Positions 46,039-55,973 are shown, counted from the stretch's first letter. The stretch is 64,000 nucleotides of DNA from Streptomyces caeruleatus (GCF_001514235.1 NZ_KQ948927.1:443813-507812), one strand, 5' to 3'. The notes: a model not told the origin generated them from the letters alone. Numbers and translations: made by a program.

Positions 46039-49000
46039 CTATCGGTCGGTGCGGGGTGAGGGGGTTGGGGGCGTCCACCGGCCGAGGGCGATCTCCTCGT
46101 CCAGGCGGGCCTGGAAGTGGGCGTGCGCTGCGCGCATCTCGGCCTCGCGGTCGGCCTTGTAGAACGGGGCCTCGTAGCCGGCCGGGGGTGGGGTGTGTTC
46201 CGGGTCTTCGAGGTGGGCCATGAGGTCGAGGTAGTCCTGCTTGGTCTGGCCGTGGCCGTAGGTGTTGAAGTCGGCGGCGACTTTGCGGCCGTTGGCGTCG
46301 AACCAGGTTGCTGACTCGTAGTCGTACAGCTGGGGGTAGCGGGACTTGAAGATCGCGGCGAGTTGGTCGGCGGTGATGCCGAGCCATACGGCGACCAAGG
46401 CGTCGAGTTCTACGAGGGCGGCTCGGCGTTCGTGTTCTGTGCGGAGGGGGGTGGCGTATTCCCAGGTGGGGGTGAGGTTGGCGGCGAGGGGGTTCAGGGC
46501 GGGCCAATTGGGGTTGGCCCAGTCTTCGTAGCCTGACCAGCGGGGGTCGAAGAGTTCTGACCAGAGGGGGGCGTAGTGGGTGGTTAGGGCGTTCAGGCGG
46601 AGGGTGCGGAGGAGTAGGGCCGGCGCTAGTGGGTGCTTTGGATTGGGAGCCGGCATCTTGTGTGCCTCGGCAACACGTAGGTCAGATCGGCCAGTAATGC
46701 GGAGTAGATAGTCCAAGGGCAATGCCGCCCAGAACCCGGCATTGAGAGCGGTGAGCTGATTGTTCTCCAAGGCCATCGACTGCACGGTGTTCACGTGCGC
46801 AGGGCCAGGTGGGATGAGAGCAGCATGAAGGCAACGACTGCTGTCGAACGGGATCATCCGCCGCCAGGCCAACCGGAAGTACGTGGTGAACGCACTGCCG
46901 AGCCATGAGTCCTGGGCCGCAAGGTACGTAGCCTCATCGGTAGCCCGCACGAGGTTGGTCACCGGGACACGGGTCTCGGACAGCTCCGTCGGCGTGAGCG
47001 AGTCCCAGTCCCTGTTACTCCGACACGGGATCCTCGGCTCCTTCGAGAAAGGCAGTGCGGATGCGAAGTGCGGTCCTTGGAGGATGACATCCGCGAGATG
47101 AGGGACAGTCTGGTTGCCCCAACGGATCAGCCCATCCCTCCTGGAACCACTCTCCTCGTATCCCCTTGAGATCATCGGGCGGTATTCGTTCAGATTGCTG
47201 TTGTAGGCAGCCAGCGCCTCGATCGCTCCTTGCTCGCTAACAAGTAGCGGGTACAGCAGAGGAGTCTGGGACACTTCCCCCGTTGAGCCCGTCAGAGCTT
47301 GCCAACTGGCAAGCCGCGTTGCCTCCACATGCACCACACGTTCGCGATGCGGCCGGATGTCCCACGAACTCTTGTGCTTGATACCGGGGGTTGCTCCTCG
47401 TCCGTCGTGGCTGAGTGAATCGGGCAGGACGTCGGCCCCGCGGAGCTCACTGACATGGAGGAAGTTGGGTTCCTGCGGCGTGCCGTAGATGTGCATCCCG
47501 AATTCCGCAGACCGGTTCAAGTCTTCGAAGGCCCAGTTCGCAGAATTCACGAAGTGGGCGTGCACTCGCAGATGCCGGTACGTGGCAGCTCGGATGACAC
47601 CCTCGTGCACACCACCGAAGTGGGTGTCCGGATGGATCAAGCCCGCGTTTCCGTGCGGTCCGATGTGCTGCCAGACTTGAGCCATGAAGGCGCGGTAGAA
47701 GTCCCCCTGGGTGCCCGCAAGCTGCGGATATGTTGTTGGGCTGGCCAGCGTGGCAGCGGTCCCTGCGTGGACGGCCAGTGCGTTGAGGAGAAGGCCCTGA
47801 CCACGTGCGTCGAGTGCTTCTTCCTTGCGGAGCCGCCACTCCTCCGCACTCGGCTTCTCCGCCAGAACAAACCACGGCTCCAGCTCCGCCAGAACCACAT
47901 CCTCCTGCCACCTCGGCCGAACCCAAGGCGGATTCCCCACCTGCAAATCAAACCCACCCGCCCGCGCAAACACCTGCGCGAACTCCAACTCCCAATGAAA
48001 GAACCCCTGCTGCCCCGCAATATCCCGAGCAACCCCCGCCCACGGATACCGCCCCTCAAGATGATGAGCCAGATCCATCCCCATCAAATCCGGCAACGCA
48101 TCCTCATACGGCTCAAGCTCATCCAGCCGCTCAAACTCAGACACCAATGAGTCCGCCGGAACATCCCGCCGCCCCAGCAACGACTCCGCGAAGTCCAGCC
48201 AGTCATCCAACTCGGCCAACGCCACAACGGCCCGCCGCTGCTCGCTCACCGCCTCCTTCCGCCGCCCGGCCCGCCGCTTGTCCAAGTCCTCCCGGGTCAG
48301 CGAGAGCTGCTTCGCCTCGACACCGAACCCCGGCAGCGCATCGGCCTCCCAGGCCATGAGCACGCCGTCGTCCTCAGCCCTTTCAGCCGCCCCCTCCGCG
48401 AGACCGGCGAACGCCCCGGACTCCTCAACAACCGCAGCAGCCCGCCGATACCCCTCGTCACTCCCGTCCAGCAGTCCAGCCCGCTGCACGGGCCAGAACC
48501 ACAAGGCACACCACGCATCCATCAGCGTCTTGAGCCGCCAGTAAGGCGTGTCAACGGCCTCAAGATCCGCCAGTACGTCATCCCGCTGCACGGCAACCTC
48601 GGGAGCCCGCAGCCACCCCTCCTCCGCGCCCCAGACCTCGATCCGCCGCGAGATGTCCCGCTCGGAGATCTCCAGACGCCGTACGACAAGCCCCCACAGG
48701 TACTCGACCCGCCGAGCCAGCCCCTGCAACCGCTCCGTCTGCTTCTTGGACGGCGACTTGGTGATCGCCTTACGCCAGGCACCCAGCGCTTTGGCCTCCT
48801 CAGCGGCCAGCGCCTTCGCCTCCTTCTCCCCGGCGACCGCGCCCCACTCCTTCGCGGGCAGCAGGAAGTGATGAACCGCCCCTTCCGGAAGCCCCCGCCC
48901 CGGCGCCCCCGCCACCACCTCAGTCAGCGGAAAGCGCTCAGGCGTAGCCCCCAGCCAGCCACCCTTCTTCAACCTCTCGGCGGCATAGACCTCCCGCCGC

Positions 49001-51153
49001 CCCCCGATCAGCGAGTTACCCCGCCGCAGATGCAGCCCGAACCACGGCGCCTCCATCCCCGGATGCATCGTGTTCAGCCACAGCGACACCTCCGCCAGCT
49101 CCACAGCCGTCGAATTGAGGTCGACGCCATAGGAGTTGTGCAGCGCGATGTACGCCTTGACCTTCTGCAACTCGACGGCGTACTGCTCGGTGTCGACGGG
49201 CGCGCCCAGCTCGACGCCCCGCCGCCGCAGATACTCCGCCGCCACCTGATTGATGGCCTCGTTCAAGAACGCGCCCGACCCCAGCGCCGGCTCGCAGATC
49301 TTCCAGTCCAGCAGCTCGCGGGCCGGCGTAACCTCGCCGTCCTGGTCGAGCCGCTGCTGAAGCGCCAGCTGCACGGTCACCTTGGTCAGCGACTCGGGCG
49401 TGTAGTACGAAGCCGACGTCTGCCGGTCACGCCCCGACAGGCGGTACACGAACGACCCCGGCCGGTACCGGACCCGTACCTCCTCGCCCGTCTCCTCGTC
49501 CTTCCGCCGGACGAACACCGCGTCCGGGTACTCGTCCGCCTTCGACGCCGGAACCAGCCACGACCCGTCCTTCGAGTACCCGCCCTTGGCGACCTCGTAC
49601 AGCTCCTCGCCCGCCACAAAGCCGGAGTAGGACATCAACCCCTCGTACACGGCGCCGAGTTGATTGATGCCGAGCTGGGCGTACGAGATGAAGCCCCCGC
49701 GCTCGCCCTTCCTGCCGCGCGTGAGCATCAGCAGCCGCAGCACGCGGTACAGGGTCGCGTTGCGCAGACGCGTGTCCACGTACCGCGCCTCGCCGGTCTC
49801 GTCCTCGTCGAAGCGCGGGTCGGTCACCGACCGGCGTCCGATCAGCCGGATAGACCCCGCCTCGAACAGCTTGGAGTGCAGCGGCTCGAAGCGCAGACCG
49901 ACGTCCTCCGAACCAGAGGACTCCGCCGGCACGCCGCCGTGGGTCCGACGGGGCCGGTAGCCCTCCTGGACCATCCGGAAGAGCAGGTCCAGCGAGTCGT
50001 ACAGGTACGTGCCCTCACGGGCCTTCTCGCCCACCAAGTCCCGCTCCGCCACCAGCTCGCCGAGCCGTCCGAGGCCGTAGCCCTGGTGGTACTCGGGGTA
50101 GTCCGACGGCAGGATGCCCAGCTCGGGGCGGGCCTCCGCGTACAACAGGAACAGGATCCGGTACAGGTAGCGCAGCGACTCCCGCGTCAACTGGCGTGAC
50201 AGCTCCGGGAGTTCGGCGATCTCGTCCGGGCGGACGCCCGCGGCCCGGATCCGGTCCAGGACCTCGTTCGCGATCAGTTCCACCGACAGGCGCAGGCCGT
50301 CCCGCAGGTCGCTCGACACGCCCACCGCGTGCTTCGTCGACTTGTCGACCAGCCCGGCGAGGGGGTTCTCGCCGCCCTCCTCCGGTGTGCGGAGCGAGTC
50401 GGCGCCGAACAGGGCAGCCAGTGTGTCCAGTTCGCCGCCCGCGCGGCTGTCGTTGCGTTCCAGGGCCGAGTCCAGGGCGGCGGCGAGGTAGCGGCCCTCG
50501 CCCCACGCCGCCCGGTCGGCCAGTACGACCACGCCGCCGACCAGCAGCAGCACATACCGCGGGGCGTCCTCGCAGGCGAACAGGAATGACGCCAGCTTCG
50601 AGCCCGTCGTCACCTCGTTCGAGCCGTCGAGCGGCAGGCGGTGGAGGAGGCGGCCGGGACCGGACGGATCGAGGGCCGCGTCCGGTTCGGCCGCCCAGCC
50701 GCAGTCCAGGGCCACCAGACCGGGCTCGGCGTGGGCGACCTGGACCTCGTAGGTGTGGTCGGCGCGCTCGACGGTCAGGGTCTGTGGCTTGGCGTCGTAG
50801 CCGAGGGCCCGCAGGACGTGCGCGTTCAGCGCCGCCGCCCGCTCACGCCATGCGGGGGCGTCGTACGTCGTCGCGTCGTCCGGTTCGGCCGCCGCCTCCG
50901 CGAAGAACGCGCGCGCCTTGAAGTACGGGCGCCGCAGCTCACGCAGCCCGACGCGCGGGGTCACCGGCAACGCGTCCGCAGAGTCACCGGTGCCGCCGGC
51001 GTTCCCCAGGTCCTCGCCGTCCGCGCCGCGTACCGTCTCCTCCCGCTCCTTCCAGGCCGCGAGCAGCCCCGACTTGAGGTCCTTCGGGAAGACCTCGGCC
51101 AGGTAGTGCGCGGAGAAGTAGTCGCCGCGGTTGACGAGAGAGTCGTACGACAT
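46039..51153 (-). CDS. Large Eco57I/PglX-like adenine-N6 DNA methyltransferase
   Basis: The 1704-residue protein starts SYDSLVNRGDYFSAHYLAEVFP. The N-terminal 550 residues include LRYLYRILFLLYAEARPELGILP, as in PglX/DrmMI-type enzymes. The methylase core has motif I as EPALGSGAF (about 620; the usual DPACGSG is altered) and motif IV as NPPW (about 1072). The target-recognition part begins about 1130 (TYPQLAGTQGDFYRAFM). No PD-(D/E)XK motif was found, so it probably only modifies DNA. Codon use in 46.64-47.78 kb is clearly less GC-biased than the rest of the gene, suggesting an exchanged recognition domain. It lies 40 bases after the SNF2 gene. Confidence 0.88.
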   Translation of the reverse strand: MSYDSLVNRGDYFSAHYLAEVFPKDLKSGLLAAWKEREETVRGADGEDLGNAGGTGDSADALPVTPRVGLRELRRPYFKARAFFAEAAAEPDDATTYDAPAWRERAAALNAHVLRALGYDAKPQTLTVERADHTYEVQVAHAEPGLVALDCGWAAEPDAALDPSGPGRLLHRLPLDGSNEVTTGSKLASFLFACEDAPRYVLLLVGGVVVLADRAAWGEGRYLAAALDSALERNDSRAGGELDTLAALFGADSLRTPEEGGENPLAGLVDKSTKHAVGVSSDLRDGLRLSVELIANEVLDRIRAAGVRPDEIAELPELSRQLTRESLRYLYRILFLLYAEARPELGILPSDYPEYHQGYGLGRLGELVAERDLVGEKAREGTYLYDSLDLLFRMVQEGYRPRRTHGGVPAESSGSEDVGLRFEPLHSKLFEAGSIRLIGRRSVTDPRFDEDETGEARYVDTRLRNATLYRVLRLLMLTRGRKGERGGFISYAQLGINQLGAVYEGLMSYSGFVAGEELYEVAKGGYSKDGSWLVPASKADEYPDAVFVRRKDEETGEEVRVRYRPGSFVYRLSGRDRQTSASYYTPESLTKVTVQLALQQRLDQDGEVTPARELLDWKICEPALGSGAFLNEAINQVAAEYLRRRGVELGAPVDTEQYAVELQKVKAYIALHNSYGVDLNSTAVELAEVSLWLNTMHPGMEAPWFGLHLRRGNSLIGGRREVYAAERLKKGGWLGATPERFPLTEVVAGAPGRGLPEGAVHHFLLPAKEWGAVAGEKEAKALAAEEAKALGAWRKAITKSPSKKQTERLQGLARRVEYLWGLVVRRLEISERDISRRIEVWGAEEGWLRAPEVAVQRDDVLADLEAVDTPYWRLKTLMDAWCALWFWPVQRAGLLDGSDEGYRRAAAVVEESGAFAGLAEGAAERAEDDGVLMAWEADALPGFGVEAKQLSLTREDLDKRRAGRRKEAVSEQRRAVVALAELDDWLDFAESLLGRRDVPADSLVSEFERLDELEPYEDALPDLMGMDLAHHLEGRYPWAGVARDIAGQQGFFHWELEFAQVFARAGGFDLQVGNPPWVRPRWQEDVVLAELEPWFVLAEKPSAEEWRLRKEEALDARGQGLLLNALAVHAGTAATLASPTTYPQLAGTQGDFYRAFMAQVWQHIGPHGNAGLIHPDTHFGGVHEGVIRAATYRHLRVHAHFVNSANWAFEDLNRSAEFGMHIYGTPQEPNFLHVSELRGADVLPDSLSHDGRGATPGIKHKSSWDIRPHRERVVHVEATRLASWQALTGSTGEVSQTPLLYPLLVSEQGAIEALAAYNSNLNEYRPMISRGYEESGSRRDGLIRWGNQTVPHLADVILQGPHFASALPFSKEPRIPCRSNRDWDSLTPTELSETRVPVTNLVRATDEATYLAAQDSWLGSAFTTYFRLAWRRMIPFDSSRCLHAALIPPGPAHVNTVQSMALENNQLTALNAGFWAALPLDYLLRITGRSDLRVAEAHKMPAPNPKHPLAPALLLRTLRLNALTTHYAPLWSELFDPRWSGYEDWANPNWPALNPLAANLTPTWEYATPLRTEHERRAALVELDALVAVWLGITADQLAAIFKSRYPQLYDYESATWFDANGRKVAADFNTYGHGQTKQDYLDLMAHLEDPEHTPPPAGYEAPFYKADREAEMRAAHAHFQARLDEEIALGRWTPPTPSPRTDR

Positions 51154-51193
51154 GACGGAAGGACCTCGGGGATCAGCGGGATCGGCGGCGGGA

Positions 51194-54022
51194 TCAGCGG
51201 GTGTGGTCTAGGACGGCGAGAACCCGGAGCATCGGGCGGCCGGTGGTGAGGAGCGAGTCGGCCAGGTCGGCGAGATCGGACTTGGTGCGTTCGCCCGCCA
51301 GGGTCGGCTGTTCCCAGTCGCCCAGGCGGCGCTTGTAGTCGTCGATCGGGCCGGCCAGTGCCTTGTCCCACTCGCTGCTGTGGCGGCGCAGGAAGCGTTC
51401 GGCCGCCTCCAGGGCGCTGGGGATGCCCGAGCTCAGCAGGTCGAGGTCGTGGCGGTGCAGCGGGTTGGCCATGGTGGGGCCGATGCCCGCGCGGCGCAGT
51501 GTGCCGACCATGTCGTCGGTGACCTCGCCTCCGCTCACGGCCATCCACTTCACCACGGTCGGGCGGCCCAGCGCGTTGGAGTAGATGCCCTGGATCAGGT
51601 ACGTCGGCGCTTCGACGTCCGCCGTGATGACGGGCGCCTCCTGACGGCCCAGGCGTACCAGCACCTTGTCCGTCAGCCACTCCACCACCGGGTGCAGATC
51701 GGTGAGGAGCGAGATCTCCGGCCAGCTGGACGAGGACGACTCCCTGGCGCGTACGAGGGAGAGGTCGGCGAGCTTGCGGTTCAGGGTCACCAACAGGCGT
51801 TCGTGCAGGCGCTGTTCACGACGGTAGTCCGGCGGGAGGGACTTCATGCGGTGGGTGAGGTCGGACGGCGGCTTGAAGGAGATCAGGCCCGTCTCGGGGT
51901 CCTGGTCCAGCTCCAGCTGCCGCTGCGGGTCCGGGAAGACCTCGCGGATCGCCTCGTCGATGAACTCCCGGGTTCCGGTGAACAGGCGCGGTACGTCGGC
52001 GGGGGCGGGCGGGGCGTCGCCGTCCTCCGTGTCGGTGCCGGACGCGTCCACCGCGCCGAAGAAGTCCGCCAGGAAGTCCGTGCCGGAGTCCTCGGCGGCG
52101 GCCGCCCGGGCCGTGTCCTCCAGGGACTCGTCGACCGTACGGCCGCGCAGCAGATCCTGGATCAGGGACTTCTCCTCCGCCTCCGCACGGTAGAGGCCGG
52201 AGACCGCCTCCGCCGTACCCAGGCTGCGGTGCGCCTCGTCCTCGCGCTCCAGCAGCCGCTCGGCCACCGTACGGTCGTCCTTCGCCCCGTCGACCTCGCT
52301 GGTGAGGATCAGCGCGCGGAACTGGGGCCGGTGCGCCTGGCCGTAGCGGTCGATGCGGCCGTTGCGCTGCTCGATGCGGATCAGGGACCAGGGCACGTCG
52401 TAGTGGATGAGCTGGTGGCACTGGCGGTGCAGGTTGACACCCTCGGAGGCCACGTCGCCCGTGAACAGCAGGCGTACGGGGGTGTCGGCCAGGCCGAAGT
52501 CCTCGACGCACTGCATCTGTTGTTCGTCGGAGAGGCCGCCGTGCATGACGCGCGCGGCCTCCTGGAGTGCCTTGCCCTTGAAGCCGAGGGCCGCCGGGAC
52601 GGCTTTGCGCAGCCACTCCAGGGTCTGGACGCGTTCGGAGAACACGACCACGCGGGTGTCGCTCTTCGGGCCGACGCCGATCGCGCGCAGCTGCTCCACC
52701 AGCGCCTGGAACTTCGCCGAGTCCGTCTCCGACATCACGAAGCTGAGGTCGTTCAGGCGCCGGAGCGCGGCCAGCTCCGCCTCCGTCCCCGCGTCGTCCT
52801 TCGCCTTCAGGGTTCTGATGCGGGTGTCGACCGTCGAGGCGAGGGCCACGTGTGAGGACAGGAAGGACTTGAGGAGGGTGTAGGGGAACAGGCGGCTCTC
52901 GCTCACCGAGGACCTGTCCGGGTCTTCCGGGAGCCACACCTGCGCCAGCTCCTCGAAGATCTTCTCCTCGGCGGGGGTCGCGGCGCAGTGCACCGACGTG
53001 CTGGGACCCCGGTCCGCCCACTGCCCCTTCATCTGCTCGCGGACCTCGGGGCTGACCTTCGTACGCCGGATGAAGAGATGCTTGATGTCGTCCGCCGCGT
53101 ACCGCTCGGGGTCGCGGATCGCGGCCGGGTCGAGGAGGGAGATCAGCTCGGCGAAGGAACGGGCGTCGCCGTTGTGCGGGGTCGCGGAGGCCAGGATCAG
53201 CGCGTCGGTCTGCGGGGCGAGGAGCCGGGCCAGCTGGTTGCGCAGGGAGCCGCGGTTGATGAGGTTGTGGGACTCGTCGATGACGACCGCGTCCCAGGTG
53301 ATGCGCTCCAGGTGGTGCTTGTACTGGTCGGTGTTCTTGAGCGTGTCGATGGAGACGATGACCCGCTTGAAGTAGGTGAACGGGTTGCGCCCGGCCGGGA
53401 TCTCGCGCTGGATGCGCTCGATGCCGACCGAGTCGAGGCGGATCAGCGGAATCGCGAAACGTGTCCACAGCTCGTGCTGGAACTGTTCGAGGACATGCTG
53501 CGGGGTGACGACCAGAATGCGCTCGCCCCGGCCACGGCGGATCAACTCCGCGAGAGTCAGACCGATTTCGAGGGTCTTGCCGAGCCCGACCACGTCCGCG
53601 ATGAGCATGCGCGGCCGAAGGTTTCTGCCCGAGAGTGCCAACTGCGCGGGCCGGTGCTGGTACGGCAGCGAGTCGAGCAGGAAGCTGTCCGCCAGGGCCA
53701 GACCGCGCTCCGACTGGGGGAGGGGGGTCTTGCGCAGGATGGCTTCGAGGAAGAGGCGGCTGCGCCGGAAGTTCGCGGAGTCGTCGCACGTCAGCTTGGT
53801 CCGGCGCGGGTCCATCAGCTGGACGTCGTCGAGCTTCGTGAAGAAGACGGCTTCCTGGTCCCGTACGAACTCGGAGACGCCGACCGCCTCGATGCGGTCA
53901 CCGTCGTGCTTGGTACGTCCTACGTTCCGTACGAGCCATTCCTCGTCACGGACCTCGATCTGCGAGCCGGGCGGGTACTTGGCGTCCACCGGGCTGGTGG
54001 TGCCGGCTTGCTCGACGGTCAC
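51194..54022 (-). CDS. SNF2-family helicase (DrmD/HepA-like)
   Basis: The GTG at 54022 follows CAGGAGG, giving 942 residues. Near the N terminus is a small beta domain (PGSQIEVRDEEWLVRNVGRT), typical of defence-associated SNF2 proteins. Helicase motifs: I ADVVGLGKTLE, II IDESHNLINRG, III ILASATPHNGD, V FTGDVASEGVNL and VI RIEQRNGRIDRYGQ. The C-terminal 300 residues are helical. SNF2 proteins paired with adenine methylases occur in DISARM class 1 (drmD-drmMI) and in helicase-methylase-ATPase systems. It should translocate on double-stranded DNA, perhaps checking methylation. Confidence 0.92.
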   Translation of the reverse strand: MTVEQAGTTSPVDAKYPPGSQIEVRDEEWLVRNVGRTKHDGDRIEAVGVSEFVRDQEAVFFTKLDDVQLMDPRRTKLTCDDSANFRRSRLFLEAILRKTPLPQSERGLALADSFLLDSLPYQHRPAQLALSGRNLRPRMLIADVVGLGKTLEIGLTLAELIRRGRGERILVVTPQHVLEQFQHELWTRFAIPLIRLDSVGIERIQREIPAGRNPFTYFKRVIVSIDTLKNTDQYKHHLERITWDAVVIDESHNLINRGSLRNQLARLLAPQTDALILASATPHNGDARSFAELISLLDPAAIRDPERYAADDIKHLFIRRTKVSPEVREQMKGQWADRGPSTSVHCAATPAEEKIFEELAQVWLPEDPDRSSVSESRLFPYTLLKSFLSSHVALASTVDTRIRTLKAKDDAGTEAELAALRRLNDLSFVMSETDSAKFQALVEQLRAIGVGPKSDTRVVVFSERVQTLEWLRKAVPAALGFKGKALQEAARVMHGGLSDEQQMQCVEDFGLADTPVRLLFTGDVASEGVNLHRQCHQLIHYDVPWSLIRIEQRNGRIDRYGQAHRPQFRALILTSEVDGAKDDRTVAERLLEREDEAHRSLGTAEAVSGLYRAEAEEKSLIQDLLRGRTVDESLEDTARAAAAEDSGTDFLADFFGAVDASGTDTEDGDAPPAPADVPRLFTGTREFIDEAIREVFPDPQRQLELDQDPETGLISFKPPSDLTHRMKSLPPDYRREQRLHERLLVTLNRKLADLSLVRARESSSSSWPEISLLTDLHPVVEWLTDKVLVRLGRQEAPVITADVEAPTYLIQGIYSNALGRPTVVKWMAVSGGEVTDDMVGTLRRAGIGPTMANPLHRHDLDLLSSGIPSALEAAERFLRRHSSEWDKALAGPIDDYKRRLGDWEQPTLAGERTKSDLADLADSLLTTGRPMLRVLAVLDHTR

Positions 54023-54080
54023 GAGGGCTGCCTCCTGTAGGGCGGAACCCGGATGTCCCGGGACATCACGGTGCTTCGGG

Positions 54081-55229
54081 TCAGAACTTCGCACGCTGAG
54101 CGTAGGTTTCCCGCAGCTGTTGGGCCACACGCCTGGCCTGGGCGGAATGCCGGACCTGGGGAGCGCGTGCCGGTCGCCGGACGGCCACGGCGGGGTCCGC
54201 CTTCACGGTCGTCGGCGTGTGCGTGGCCGGGGAGACGGCCGGAGCCTTCGGTGCCGGCGTCACCTCCTGAGATTCCGACTCCTGAGGTTCCGACTCCTGA
54301 GGTGCGGGCTCCAGTGGTGCGGGCTCCAGTGGTGCGGATTCCTGTGGCGCGGTCGCCGCCGTGTAGGCCGTCAGCCTGCGGCGGGCTTGGGCGACCTTCA
54401 GGCCCTCCCCCTCGATCACGGCGCGGCACTGCTGGACGACGCTCTGCAGCGTGGGGCGGGCGGTCGCGTCATACGCGAGCATCGCCGTCAGCAGGGGTAC
54501 CAGCTGCTCCGGGACACCGGTCAGGTCCGCTTGGGCCTCGGGCTTGGTGATCAGATGGAAGAGGGCATGGATGTTGTCGGCCTGGAAGGGATAGTGGCCG
54601 GTCGCCGCGTAGAGCAGGACGGCACCGAGTGCGTAGACGTCGACGGGCGCGAGGAGAGGCTTGACGCCGTTCGCCTGCTCCGGGGCCATGCAGGTAGGAG
54701 TGCCCATCACCGTGTTCGGGGCGGTGAGGGAGGCGCTGGACTCGGTGAACACGGCGAGGCCGAAGTCGATGATCTTCGGGCCGTTCGGGCCGAGGAGGAT
54801 GTTGGCGGGCTTGAGGTCGCGGTGCAGCAGCCCCTGCTTGTGCACTCCGGAGAGAGCCTCGGCGAGTGTCGCGCCGAGCGAGGCCACGAGGACGGTCGGC
54901 AGCGGCCCGCAGGTGTTCACCTGCTTGCGCAGATCCGGTCCGTCGACGTACTCCGTGGCCAGCCAGGGCTGATCCGCGTCAGGGTCCGCGTCCATGAAGG
55001 CGGCTATGCGCGGGCCCCAGACCGTCTTGAGGACCTCGACCTCCTGGGCGAAGCGCAGCCGGGTCTCCGAGTCGACCACCGACGGCTTGATGACCTTGAC
55101 CGCGGCGGGCTCGCCGCCCGGTGACTCGCCGAGATAGACCTGCCCCATCCCGCCGTGGCCGATCCGGCCGAGCAGTTCGAACTCTCCGAGCTCGGTCGGA
55201 TCCTCAGGGCCAAGAGGCGCCGCGTTCAC
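54081..55229 (-). CDS. Soluble Ser/Thr protein kinase upstream of the SNF2-methylase operon
   Basis: The 382-residue protein has a full Hanks-type kinase domain (about 14-270): GRIGHGGMGQVY, AVKVIKP (K45), HRDLKPANILL (H136, D138), DFG (155-157) and the APEQ segment. The C-terminal 110 residues are low complexity (repeats of PLEPAPLEPAPQESEPQES, then basic). There is no membrane segment, unlike PknB-type kinases. It ends 58 bases before the SNF2 start on the same strand. Ser/Thr kinases such as PglW occur with methylases in BREX type 2, so a defence role is a reasonable inference. Confidence 0.88.
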   Translation of the reverse strand: MNAAPLGPEDPTELGEFELLGRIGHGGMGQVYLGESPGGEPAAVKVIKPSVVDSETRLRFAQEVEVLKTVWGPRIAAFMDADPDADQPWLATEYVDGPDLRKQVNTCGPLPTVLVASLGATLAEALSGVHKQGLLHRDLKPANILLGPNGPKIIDFGLAVFTESSASLTAPNTVMGTPTCMAPEQANGVKPLLAPVDVYALGAVLLYAATGHYPFQADNIHALFHLITKPEAQADLTGVPEQLVPLLTAMLAYDATARPTLQSVVQQCRAVIEGEGLKVAQARRRLTAYTAATAPQESAPLEPAPLEPAPQESEPQESESQEVTPAPKAPAVSPATHTPTTVKADPAVAVRRPARAPQVRHSAQARRVAQQLRETYAQRAKF

Positions 55230-55323
55230 CTGGGTCTCGTCCCTTCGCCCTGGTCATCCGGTATGTGCAAGGCGTAACGGTAGTCGACTGAGGACGGGAT
55301 CGTGACGGGTCGGGCAGCAGTGC

Positions 55324-55950
55324 TCAACCTTCACTGTCCCCCCTGGGCTCCGGGGGGGGGGTGTCCCCTTCCGGGCTGCCCGGCGACCGGGGTGCCCGTG
55401 GCGCGGGAAGGTCGATCAGATCGCTGACGTTCGCGACCTCCTGCAAGGTCCGCGCCAGCGACACCAGCGTCTCCCGTACGGCTGCGATCTCGCGGCGCAG
55501 GGCCTCGGCGTGCTCCCACTGCCGTTCGTGGACCACGGGATCGCGACCCGCGGGGCGCTGCGACTCGTACGCGGTCAGGCGGGGATGCCACTGTGCGAGG
55601 AGCGGGCGCAGGACGCGGTTGAGGACGGTGACGGCCAGGACGCCGAAGCTGACGTGGCCGGGGGCGAGGGGCGGGGCGACGTCGGGGCCGTAGCGGCGCA
55701 GGATCTCGCGGGTCGTGTTGAAGAAGGTGTAGAGGGACGACAGGGCTTCGCGCAGGAAGCCCTCGTCGGGGTCGAGTTCCTCGACGGACACACGAGTGAC
55801 CAGTTCCAGGTACAGCTCCCAGGCCGCGCTGCGCTCCGCGTCGGCCGGTTCCCACATGCCGGATATCTCGCCGACGAACGGAATCGTGAGCTTGGCCGTG
55901 ATCTGCGACGGACCGCCCGGTCGGCGTCGCCTGCGCTGCCTGTGTCCCAT
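55324..55950 (-). CDS. Stand-alone copy of the TIR-STAND C-terminal module
   Basis: I chose the ATG at 55950 (MGHRQRRRRRPGG), with GGGAGGG six bases upstream. The 208-residue protein is helical: ELYLELVTRVSVEELDPDEGFLREALSSL, then HVSFGVLAVTVLNRVLRPLLAQWHPRLTAYE and AEALRREIAAVRETLVSLARTLQEV (quoted in part). The C terminus is Pro-rich. The same pattern (LQVELVTRIGVQELAPGTGSLREAL, NETIRPFTSTWHPRLAAYEARCP, AEAMRAELAALRGPL) makes up the last 160 residues of the divergent TIR-STAND protein. The two starts are only 37 bases apart. It is likely a partner, inhibitor or alternative oligomer component; no known domain was recognised. Confidence 0.8.
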   Translation of the reverse strand: MGHRQRRRRRPGGPSQITAKLTIPFVGEISGMWEPADAERSAAWELYLELVTRVSVEELDPDEGFLREALSSLYTFFNTTREILRRYGPDVAPPLAPGHVSFGVLAVTVLNRVLRPLLAQWHPRLTAYESQRPAGRDPVVHERQWEHAEALRREIAAVRETLVSLARTLQEVANVSDLIDLPAPRAPRSPGSPEGDTPPPEPRGDSEG

Positions 55951-55973
55951 GATCGCCCTCCCGGTACCCACAG

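Noticed and set aside
27432..54022. A complete DISARM system
   Set aside because: SNF2, methylase and a DUF1998 helicase are all present, but the DUF1998 helicase is a DruE-like fusion 10 kb away in a different operon, and no separate drmA, drmB or phospholipase-D-like drmC is seen.
44167..55229. A BREX type 2 (Pgl) system
   Set aside because: A kinase and a PglX-like methylase exist, but no PglZ phosphatase-like gene, BrxC/PglY ATPase or PglW-sized kinase is present.
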